Source: CAZXYF01 sp964644705 (lineage in GTDB: Bacteria > Planctomycetota > Brocadiia > SM23-32). Taken from it: a stretch of DNA of 22,286 nt. The notes under the pieces were generated by a model, which saw only the letters and a program-made list of their open reading frames with translations, did no database searches and was not told the origin of the DNA. The DNA is taken from NCBI GenBank assembly GCA_964644705.1, contig CAZXYF010000033.1, forward strand, positions 1 to 22,286, in the 5' to 3' direction. Position numbers and translations under genes: made by a program. Positions 7,091 to 14,603 of this stretch are shown one piece after another; within the stretch, counting starts at the first letter, position 1; each line of letters begins with the position of its first letter.

Positions 7091-9751
7091 TCAGTGAACC
7101 GCCTGACGTTCTCGGGACACTGTCTCAGCTATCTCTTCCGCAGCCTGCACGCCATCGGCAACGGCCTGCACAACCGTTTCTCCACCATTGACGATGTCAC
7201 CACCGGCGAAAATGCCATCCCGGCTGGTGCGGAGGGATGATTCCCCGGTCCAGATCGTTCCGTCCGCGTTCAGTTCCACACCGGGCAACCATTCGGGAAG
7301 ATTCGCGGGGGCACGTTGCCCGATCGCCTCGATGGCAAGATCCATATCCATCACTCGTTCCGTGCAATGATCCACCTCAGGACGACGGCGACCGCTTTCA
7401 TCGGGTTCCCCAAGCACCGTGGAAGCCACCTTCAACCCGCTGAGCTGGCCTTCTTCATCGATCACATAATCCAGGGGCTGGGTAAGGATCAGGAAATGAA
7501 CTCCCTCGTTCAGTGCTCTGTCCCGTTCTTCAGGCCAGGCGGGCATTTCCACAAATGATCGGCGATAAACGATGTACACATCCTTCGCCCCTGCTGATTG
7601 GGCCATGACTGCAGCATCCATAGCGGTGTTGCCGCCTCCGAGAACGGCCACTTCGCCCTGCAGATCAACCTCTGAATTGTCTTTCACTTCATGGAGAAAC
7701 TCCAGCGCGTCAACAACCCCCGATTCTGGCTGGATCGCACCGGGCAATTGCACACTGTCCGTCATTCCTACCCCAACGAACACGCTGTCGAAACCCTCCT
7801 CAAAGAGGTCATCTACGTCATAATCAGACCCCATAGCCGTTCCAAGACGCCACTCCACTCGCTCGGATGGCGCGTTCTGGAGTATGGACCTCAACTCCAC
7901 GGCCGGGGCATCCTTTTCAAGCCGTTCGCCGGGGATGGTATCAGCCGCCACACCTCCAACTTCGGGAGATGCGTCAATAATGGTAACTTTGTATCCTTCC
8001 TGCAGCAGCCGGATGGCACATGCAGCGCCCGCCGGTCCGGCCCCGACGATGGCCACCTTCCCATCTTTGCTCTCCTCGGGCACGCCCAGCCTCGTCCATC
8101 CTTCCGAACGTGCACGCTCACAGACGTAACGCTGGAGTTCTCGGATCGGCACGGGGCCATCATCCAGATGCTGCCGCACGCATTTCCCCTCGCAAAGGGT
8201 GTCGGAGGGACAAACATATGCGCACATCTCCGGCAAGGGATTGGATTCACGCAGGATCTCGTATGCCTTTTTTTCCTCGCCGTCTGCAATCGCCGACACG
8301 AACCGCGGAATGTCAACGCTCGCGGGACAGCCCACCTGACACATCGGGGCATGACATTTACGGCACAGCGTGGCGACCTCGCGCATGACCGCCGGATTCT
8401 GCTTTCGCCCCTGTTTATAGATCGGTTCATAAATATCGGCATCGTGCACCACACAACCGGCGCGCCCGCCATCCCGCATGATCTGCGTGCAGGAGGAGCA
8501 TGTTATGCACAACTTCGTGGGCGTCAGAGAACCCGTCTCCAGAATTTCCCGGGCAAATTCGGGATATGCCAGAGCCTGTCGACCGTATCCGACACTTGCT
8601 GCATATCCATCTTCCAGAAGCGCAGCCCCGACATAAGGTGAAAATTCCCGCAGCCACGTGAATCCGGTGGCCACCAGCGGCATCTCCGGAACCTGACTCG
8701 CCAGATCCGTATGCAATTCGACCGCTGATGCCACATTGGCCAGCGGATGTTCGTCCGGCACGTATCCACCCACCTCGTGCGTGTCGTATGGCCGCTCGAC
8801 GTGCGGGTTATAATACGGGCTCCCGTAGGCCACGTTGATCATGCACACCCCCATTTCCTGCAGCTCTTCAATCAGGCGAACGGGCTCACTCAAATCAGGT
8901 CGCATGCTCCCATCCTGAGCCATCCCAAAACCGTACGGATATGGAACTGCGTCGTAAACGCTCAGGCGACTTGTGATGGCAATGTCCGGCACTTCGGTCC
9001 GTATTTTCTGAACGATTTCACGCACCATGCGTGTGCGATTCTCGTAACTGCCGCCATATCGGCTCTTCTCGCGCGTGAAGGCATTCAACAGTTCGTATAA
9101 CAAATATCCATGACAGGCTTTCACATCCACCGCATCAAATCCGGCCTCATTGGCCAGCCTGGCAGCCTCCACGTATTTCCACTGAAGGGCATCCAGCTCA
9201 TCATCCGTGATCACCGGGTAGTCATCGGACAGGCCATGTTTTTCATCCAGAATGGGATGATGGTACGCAATGATGGGCTCGGGGACGCCGTTGGGCTTGC
9301 TCTCCCGACCGGAATGGGTCAACTGAGCCACAACCGTCGGTTGCACTCCCTGACACTCTTCCTCGGCCGTCTCGCTGATTAGTTCCCGCAGCCGACAGAA
9401 ATCCGACAGGTTTCGTTCCTGCAGCAAAATCTGTCGGGGGTTGGCTCGTCCCTCGTCCGCCACCGCCGTGGCCTCGAGCCAGATCAGCCCCGCCCCGCCT
9501 CGCGTAAAACGACGGTAGCGCCGATACGTCAAATACTCCGGTTTTCCGTCCCTCGATCCATCACATCCTTCCACGGGATGAATTGCCAGACGGTTGGGCA
9601 TGGTAAGCGGACCTGCCTCGCACGTTTCTCCGAACACCGATACATTCTCGGAATACGGGAGGGAGAGGCCCAGTTCATCCAGTTTATTCTCTATTTCTTT
9701 CCAGCTATCGAAATCAAAAGTCTCGTGCTGCGATGGGTGTCTGACCTTCAT
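7091..9751 (-). CDS. Fused flavoprotein: OYE-type FMN barrel + Fe-S + GltD-like FAD/NAD(P) reductase
   Basis: 886 residues. Residues 1-410 form an FMN TIM barrel of the Old Yellow Enzyme / dienoyl-CoA reductase family (QLTHSGRESKP 143-153, KACHGYL 211-217, RYGGSYENRTR 231-241). Then come C415, C418, C421, C433, a 4Fe-4S site as in FadH-type enzymes. Residues ~455-545 are an extra two-cluster domain like that of glutamate synthase small subunit and dihydropyrimidine dehydrogenase: C463, C466, C471, C475 and C510, C514, C520, C524. Residues 565-880 are the FAD/NAD(P) module: GAGPAG at 570-575, VLGGGNTAMDAA at 703-714, VYRRS at 728-732, FAGGD at 848-852. Electrons presumably run NAD(P)H to FAD to Fe-S to FMN. 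The start is the ATG at 9751, with GGAG 9 bases upstream and the same MKVR opening as the paralogue; the in-frame GTG at 9766 is less likely. Substrate is unknown. Confidence 0.93.
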   Translation of the reverse strand: MKVRHPSQHETFDFDSWKEIENKLDELGLSLPYSENVSVFGETCEAGPLTMPNRLAIHPVEGCDGSRDGKPEYLTYRRYRRFTRGGAGLIWLEATAVADEGRANPRQILLQERNLSDFCRLRELISETAEEECQGVQPTVVAQLTHSGRESKPNGVPEPIIAYHHPILDEKHGLSDDYPVITDDELDALQWKYVEAARLANEAGFDAVDVKACHGYLLYELLNAFTREKSRYGGSYENRTRMVREIVQKIRTEVPDIAITSRLSVYDAVPYPYGFGMAQDGSMRPDLSEPVRLIEELQEMGVCMINVAYGSPYYNPHVERPYDTHEVGGYVPDEHPLANVASAVELHTDLASQVPEMPLVATGFTWLREFSPYVGAALLEDGYAASVGYGRQALAYPEFAREILETGSLTPTKLCITCSSCTQIMRDGGRAGCVVHDADIYEPIYKQGRKQNPAVMREVATLCRKCHAPMCQVGCPASVDIPRFVSAIADGEEKKAYEILRESNPLPEMCAYVCPSDTLCEGKCVRQHLDDGPVPIRELQRYVCERARSEGWTRLGVPEESKDGKVAIVGAGPAGAACAIRLLQEGYKVTIIDASPEVGGVAADTIPGERLEKDAPAVELRSILQNAPSERVEWRLGTAMGSDYDVDDLFEEGFDSVFVGVGMTDSVQLPGAIQPESGVVDALEFLHEVKDNSEVDLQGEVAVLGGGNTAMDAAVMAQSAGAKDVYIVYRRSFVEMPAWPEERDRALNEGVHFLILTQPLDYVIDEEGQLSGLKVASTVLGEPDESGRRRPEVDHCTERVMDMDLAIEAIGQRAPANLPEWLPGVELNADGTIWTGESSLRTSRDGIFAGGDIVNGGETVVQAVADGVQAAEEIAETVSRERQAVH

Positions 9752-9867
9752 ACGTCCTTTCTCCACGGCTTAAAATTCTGTCTGCTTTACAATCTAACAA
9801 TAGCGATTGCGCTCAAAATCATTTTACACAAAATTTGCGTTTTCCGCAGTCCTCCCCGCCACTTCCC

Positions 9868-9885
9868 CCGGAGCCAATGCTCCGG
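9868..9885 (-). terminator. Hairpin after ligA, weak terminator candidate
   Basis: A perfect 7-bp stem CCGGAGC / GCTCCGG with a 4-base loop lies just beyond the ligase stop codon. No T-run follows on the minus strand; the next bases are G-rich. It may pause or protect a 3' end, or need Rho. The remaining DNA up to the next start at 9751 is AT-rich and probably holds that gene's promoter, which I could not place. Confidence 0.4.
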
Positions 9886-9893
9886 CGGGCGAC

Positions 9894-11900
9894 TCACTCA
9901 CCCAGGAATGCCAGAAACCTCTCCTCATCAATCACAGGCGTTTCGTGTTCTTCCGCCCCCTCCATCTTATTGGATCCAGGATTATCGCCGGCCACCACAT
10001 AATCAGTTTCACCGGACACACTCCCGGTTACCCGCCCGCCCTGGCGCCGCACGGCCTCTTTCGCCTCCGACCGCGTCATGGAATTCAGGCTTCCCGTAAT
10101 CACCAGCTTTTGCCCCTCCAGTCTCTGTCCGGTTTCTTCACTTTTCGGATCAAGACCGTGTTCTTTGAGCCGCTCAATGAGATGCCGGTTCTCCTCATTG
10201 TCGAACCACCGGGCGATAGCCGACGCCATGATATCCCCGACGTCATCCATTGCGGCAAGTTCCTCCTCATCGGCCTCTGCCAGGGCGTCAATGCTGCCAA
10301 AATGCATGGCAAGATCGGCGGCCACCGCTTCCCCCACGTGGGGAATTCCCAGCCCGTAGATTAAGCGAGACAGGGTCACCTCCTGACGCCCCTTCTCTAT
10401 GGCGTCAATGAGGTTATTCGCGCTCTTTTCGGCCATCCGGTCGAGCTGACTGATTTCATCGGCGGTGAGCTCGAATAAATCAGCCACATCACGTGCCAGA
10501 TCTTTCTCGACAAGCTGATCCACCAGTTTATCCCCGAGGCCGTCAATATCCAGCGCCCCCTTCGACCCAAAATGCGTCAGACTTTGCTTCAACTGAGCCG
10601 GACACGAGGCATTCACGCACCTCGCAATGGCATCACCGGTGGGCCGCACGACATCCCCGTCACAAACCGGGCAGGAATCCGGCAGGTGGTACTTCTCCTC
10701 ATCTCCCGTGCGTTTTTCTTTCTCAACCTTCAGCACGTGTGGAATCACATCCCCCGCACGTTCCACCACAACGTGATCCCCCACCCGGATATCTTTTCGA
10801 TCAATCTCGTCCTGATTGTGCAGGCTCACGTTGCTAACCTCCACGCCTCCGATGTGGACAGGTTCCAGAATGGCCACCGGGGTCAGAGCCCCGGTTCGCC
10901 CTACATACGCCTGAATATCCTTGATGCGGGCACTTTTACGCCGCGACGGGAACTTCCACGCCACGGCCCAGCGCGGATTGGCCGCGCGCATGCCCAGTGT
11001 ATCGTGATCGGAGAAGTCATTTATCTTGAAGACGCATCCGTCGATTTCATACGGCAGATCCTCGCGCTGAGATTTGATGCGCCCGTACCATTCGACGGCG
11101 TCATCCACATCCTGAATGTGCGATGCTTCAGGATTTGTTTTCAACCCCAGTTGCCTCATCAGCTGAAGGCATCCCCATTGCGTATCGGGCCGACTGCTGG
11201 AGGAAGGTGCGATCTCCCAGAAAAACACCCGGAGCGGGCGTTCGGCCGTCACGCGCGGATCGAGCTGTCGAAGACTTCCCGCCGCCGCATTCCTCGGATT
11301 AGCAAAGGTGCGCCGGTCCTGACTTTCCAGCTCACGATTGAACTCCGCAAACTCTTCCTTCTCCATATAGACCTCGCCGCGAACCACAAGATGGTCCGGC
11401 CAGAGGTCATCGTCCCCCTCCAGACGCATCAGTATTTCATCGATGGTTTTTACGTTCGAGGACACATCCTCACCGGTTTCCCCGTCCCCCCGCGTTGCGG
11501 CCCAGGCAAACGATCCGTCCTCGTAAACAATTTCCACGCTGCAGCCATCGTATTTCGGTTCCGCCACCAGATCGACCTCATCGCTGCTGGTTTCATCGCA
11601 ACACACATCTACAAAATGACGGAATTCCTCCTCTTCCTGGATCGATTGCAGGCTCAGCATCGGGGCCTCATGTTCAACCGTACCCAGCTCATCCAGTGGC
11701 TCGGCCCCCACACGCTGAGTCGGGCTATCCGACGTCACCAGGTCCGGATATTCTTCCTCAATATCCTGCAACTCGCGCTTCAGTGCGTCGTACTCGGCGT
11801 CGGTGATTTCTGGCTCATTCTTCACGTAATACAGATAATTGTGATGCTCCAGCCTGTTCCGGAGCTCTTCCGCTCGCTGTGCGGCTTCCTCTTTGTCCAT
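9894..11900 (-). CDS. ligA: NAD-dependent DNA ligase LigA
   Basis: 668 residues, the normal length for bacterial LigA, which seals nicks in replication and repair using NAD as adenylate donor. In order: the NAD-binding Ia domain (HHNYLYYVKNEPEITDAEYD, 19-38), the adenylation domain with catalytic lysine K116 in the KxDG motif (KYDG), NPRNAAAGSLRQLD, and the OB-fold signature DIRVGDHVVVERAGDVIP. A four-cysteine zinc site (CPVC...CVNASC) follows, then helix-hairpin-helix repeats (GLGIPHVGEAVA), and a C-terminal BRCT domain (LVITGSLNSMTRSEAK). All key parts are present. The start is the ATG at 11900, preceded by a G-rich AAGGGGGG; the open frame continues 62 codons upstream, but that part has no ligase homology and runs into the neighbouring gene. 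The protein is unusually rich in Asp and Glu. Confidence 0.97.
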   Translation of the reverse strand: MDKEEAAQRAEELRNRLEHHNYLYYVKNEPEITDAEYDALKRELQDIEEEYPDLVTSDSPTQRVGAEPLDELGTVEHEAPMLSLQSIQEEEEFRHFVDVCCDETSSDEVDLVAEPKYDGCSVEIVYEDGSFAWAATRGDGETGEDVSSNVKTIDEILMRLEGDDDLWPDHLVVRGEVYMEKEEFAEFNRELESQDRRTFANPRNAAAGSLRQLDPRVTAERPLRVFFWEIAPSSSSRPDTQWGCLQLMRQLGLKTNPEASHIQDVDDAVEWYGRIKSQREDLPYEIDGCVFKINDFSDHDTLGMRAANPRWAVAWKFPSRRKSARIKDIQAYVGRTGALTPVAILEPVHIGGVEVSNVSLHNQDEIDRKDIRVGDHVVVERAGDVIPHVLKVEKEKRTGDEEKYHLPDSCPVCDGDVVRPTGDAIARCVNASCPAQLKQSLTHFGSKGALDIDGLGDKLVDQLVEKDLARDVADLFELTADEISQLDRMAEKSANNLIDAIEKGRQEVTLSRLIYGLGIPHVGEAVAADLAMHFGSIDALAEADEEELAAMDDVGDIMASAIARWFDNEENRHLIERLKEHGLDPKSEETGQRLEGQKLVITGSLNSMTRSEAKEAVRRQGGRVTGSVSGETDYVVAGDNPGSNKMEGAEEHETPVIDEERFLAFLGE

Positions 11901-12054
11901 ATTCCCCCCTTTTCCTTCGCCCGTGTCGAATAAATTCGCGCTGGCAATCACATCCGCATCCTTTCTATTAGCCGATTTCGTATCGTCTTTGACAGGCATA
12001 TTAGGCCAACACACGCCGCTGGACAAACATGCGATCCGGTCACATATCGCCGAT

Positions 12055-14292
12055 CTAATCCAGCGGATCGGCCTCCCACGAACCATCCTGGTGAGCCGTC
12101 ATCTCATACTGCGTTCCGTGATGGCTGATGCGAAAACGGACTTTTTCCCACGACGGCGGGAGGTTGGGGGCGCAGGTTGGTTCTTCGCCCTCATTCTCCA
12201 ATCCCACCATACCAAGTACCACCGCCTGCCAGCATCCCCCGAGCGCCGCGGCGTGCAGTCCGTCGGCAGTTACGTGTTTAAGATCATCGAGATCCAGCCC
12301 CGCTGAATTCAGGTAATACTCGTATGCCTCCTCCTTGCGCCCCAGGCGAGCCGCGACCATAGCGTGGGTGTTCCAGCTCAGACTGGACAGATGGAGTGTC
12401 TTAGGCTCGTAAAAATCATAGGCCTCCGCAATCTGTTCCGCTGAAAATTGATCCCGTAGCAGATAGGTGGCCAGAACGATGTCCGCCTGTTTGATCACCT
12501 GATAATCCCCACGGTTCTCCGGGATAAACGTCCATTTCTCCTGTTCCTCCCGCCATCGCCAGTTTTCAACCTGGGCCTCCTTCTTTCCCAGAAAATGCTC
12601 ATCCTGCAGCGGGATATCGGTCCCGGGGACTTGCGGAACTGTCAGGTTCTCAGCCGTTGATCGCCACTCTTTGATTTCACCATCCGTGATGGACAGCTCC
12701 TCGCGGAGGCGTCCGGCCTCTCCCGGCTGATTTTCTTCCAGTTCATCCATCCAGTGTGCCGCCAGACGCAGGTTCCGGCGGGCCATCAGGCAGGTGAAGC
12801 CATTATCCCGTCCCGGCGCATGATCCTCATCCGGGCCAATCGTTTCCTCCAGATGATACGCTCCATCTGAGTCTTGGGTGAAGCGCGAAACGAAAAACCG
12901 TGCGGTTTCCACAAGGATCTCCGTCCCCTTCTGCGCCATGAACTCGGTATTCCCGGACACAGCAGCATAATCATCCACCGCATAGGCAATATCGGCGATC
13001 TGGTGAAAAATCTTCCAGACCCGCGCATCGATTGAATTATCGCGCCCGGTTTCACTGTCGGTCATCCAGGGATACATTGCCCCCTCCCCGCCCCAGTGCT
13101 CAGCATTCTCTCGGGCACCGGGAAGAGTGCGATGACGAAAGGTGAGCAGGTTGCGTGCCACCTCGGGGAAAGCCCACTGGTAAAACGGCACCAGGAAAAT
13201 CTCTGTATCCCAGAAATACAACCCCCTGTATCGATTGAACGACAACCCCCGGGCGGGCAGGCTCACGCCGTCGGAGTGAAATGGAGCCATTTGAAGCAGC
13301 TGAAAGATGTTGAATCGAAGAACTTTCTGGTCGAGTTTGTTGCCGGTAATTTCCACATCGGCGCGCTGCCATCGCTGGTCCCAGACATCTGAATGGTCAG
13401 CCAGAAGTGAATTGAATCCGGCCGTTGCTGCTTCGTTGATGACATCCTCTGCCTTTTCCTCCGGACTGGCGCGCCCGAGGTCATCGCGAGAATTTACAAC
13501 GGCCATGAATCGTTCGCTGACAATGGGTTGATCCGGCGTGGCGTGAGCGGAGCGCTGTTGGCGGATCACAGTCTCCGTTTCGGTTGAGGTAACATCCTGT
13601 CCCGTCATTCGTGCAATGATAGCAACCTCGTGCCCCGTCGTGTCCGTAACGGCCTGAAAGCCACCTTGCTCACCGCGGGCGTGAATCTCCTGCTCCACGA
13701 AATGGTTGTGGGGAATATTCGGTTGAGTCGTGTCGCCGCATCGGAAATACGTCGTCGGATCCGCGTCCAGCCGGTGCTGAATCCTAACCGAGCCCTGCCA
13801 GTCCAGAGGCGTCACCACGACTTTCTGACACGCCAGATGCGGTACATCGGCTGAGAGAAACCGATTGAATACCAACTTGGTCCTGCGCCCTCTCGGGTCC
13901 TCCCATATCACGCGGCGGCTCAGCAACGCGTTGCGCAAATCCAGTCGGCGCTCGTAATCTTCGATGGTTCCACAGGTGGGATCAAATTCTGTTTCGTCAA
14001 GAACAATCCGTGTCTGAAAAAGATCCGGCAAAGAAACCATCTGCAGCACCGGCCAGGGAAAATCCCCGATGATCTCGGTTCCCTCTTCATTCACCTCGCT
14101 AAACACACCGGCCAGATACGATTCACGACAGGTTTTGCCGACCGTGTGAGGTTCCTCCTGATACCCCCGCACTCCCATATACCCGTTGGCCTGGGAAAGA
14201 ACGGTTTCAAAATAAATATTGCGATCCGGATCCGGACTCGTCTGGACCAGAGACCAGGGATCGCTATTCATATACCAAGGGTCTTCGCGCAT
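12055..14292 (-). CDS. Glycoside hydrolase family 65 enzyme, likely disaccharide phosphorylase
   Basis: 745 residues, full length for GH65 (maltose, trehalose, kojibiose and related phosphorylases), which split alpha-glucosides with inorganic phosphate to give beta-glucose 1-phosphate. The N-terminal beta-sandwich holds ETVLSQANGYMGVRG (29-43). The (alpha/alpha)6 barrel holds YFWDTEIF (359-366). IGPDEDH (485-491) is the motif carrying the family's general-acid Glu (E489); DNGFT follows at 496-500. KQAD (601-604) and HLSSLS (634-639) match the phosphate-site region of phosphorylases, and GLHAAALGGCW is at 678-688. The usual GPDEYHE reads GPDEDHA here, so the substrate may not be maltose or trehalose. 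No signal peptide: cytosolic. The start is the ATG at 14292, with GGAGAG 7 bases upstream; an in-frame TTG at 14322 is rejected. It is divergent from the GH78-like gene. Confidence 0.9.
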   Translation of the reverse strand: MREDPWYMNSDPWSLVQTSPDPDRNIYFETVLSQANGYMGVRGYQEEPHTVGKTCRESYLAGVFSEVNEEGTEIIGDFPWPVLQMVSLPDLFQTRIVLDETEFDPTCGTIEDYERRLDLRNALLSRRVIWEDPRGRRTKLVFNRFLSADVPHLACQKVVVTPLDWQGSVRIQHRLDADPTTYFRCGDTTQPNIPHNHFVEQEIHARGEQGGFQAVTDTTGHEVAIIARMTGQDVTSTETETVIRQQRSAHATPDQPIVSERFMAVVNSRDDLGRASPEEKAEDVINEAATAGFNSLLADHSDVWDQRWQRADVEITGNKLDQKVLRFNIFQLLQMAPFHSDGVSLPARGLSFNRYRGLYFWDTEIFLVPFYQWAFPEVARNLLTFRHRTLPGARENAEHWGGEGAMYPWMTDSETGRDNSIDARVWKIFHQIADIAYAVDDYAAVSGNTEFMAQKGTEILVETARFFVSRFTQDSDGAYHLEETIGPDEDHAPGRDNGFTCLMARRNLRLAAHWMDELEENQPGEAGRLREELSITDGEIKEWRSTAENLTVPQVPGTDIPLQDEHFLGKKEAQVENWRWREEQEKWTFIPENRGDYQVIKQADIVLATYLLRDQFSAEQIAEAYDFYEPKTLHLSSLSWNTHAMVAARLGRKEEAYEYYLNSAGLDLDDLKHVTADGLHAAALGGCWQAVVLGMVGLENEGEEPTCAPNLPPSWEKVRFRISHHGTQYEMTAHQDGSWEADPLD

Positions 14293-14503
14293 GATGTTTC
14301 TCTCCAGTAAGGAATTAATCAACTTTAATGCAACGATCAGGTCGTAAAAACCATTAACTCAAAGCGATGGTCCTATCTTATCAGACGGATAGAGCCTTTG
14401 GAAAATTATCCCCCTCCTGCGCTCGCTATATCTGAGAGTGAATGCGTGCTGAAAGACCGGCCAAGGCCTCCAGAGAAGATCAATTGTCCGCGCATCTTCA
14501 CGT

Positions 14504-14532
14504 TTGTAATGTCATCCTGCCAAAGGTATATT
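14504..14532 (+). promoter_or_regulatory. Sigma-70-type promoter of the GH78-like gene
   Basis: TTGTAA (14504-14509) and TATATT (14527-14532) are spaced by exactly 17 bases. Initiation near 14539 would leave a leader of about 65 bases. It probably also serves the downstream sulfatase. Confidence 0.5.
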
Positions 14533-14545
14533 GCCTCATTAGGCA
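14532..14545. promoter_or_regulatory. Inverted repeat over the GH78 promoter start, candidate operator
   Basis: TGCCT-CATT-AGGCA overlaps the last base of the -10 box and the expected start point. That placement would suit a repressor. The arms are only 5 bp, so chance or a leader hairpin cannot be excluded. Confidence 0.3.
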
Positions 14546-14603
14546 TACGAAATCCCCTCCCCGACGAGAGAACCGCAAACATTTTTAGAGACGGAGACGC
14601 GCT

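Larger units (their letters stand above)
14293..14603. other. Divergent control region between GH65 and GH78-like genes
   Basis: 311 bases without a gene. It contains the promoter-like pair at 14504-14532 and an overlapping inverted repeat at 14532-14545 for the plus-strand gene. On the GH65 side there is an interrupted inverted repeat TTAATG (14325-14330) / CATTAA (14352-14357), enclosing ACGA / TCGT (14333-14336, 14342-14345). This could be a regulator site but is not symmetric. No regulator gene is in the window. Confidence 0.45.

Noticed and set aside
10572..11933. Long plus-strand frame (453 codons) opposite ligA
   Set aside because: Shadow of the ligase gene, whose catalytic, zinc and BRCT motifs are all in the minus-strand frame.
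11901..12086. N-terminal extension of the ligase open frame
   Set aside because: It would overlap the GH65 gene and has no LigA homology. The family N-terminus begins at the ATG at 11900.
14293..14322. TTG start giving ten extra residues on the GH65 protein
   Set aside because: The ATG at 14292 has GGAGAG at the right distance; the TTG has no ribosome site.
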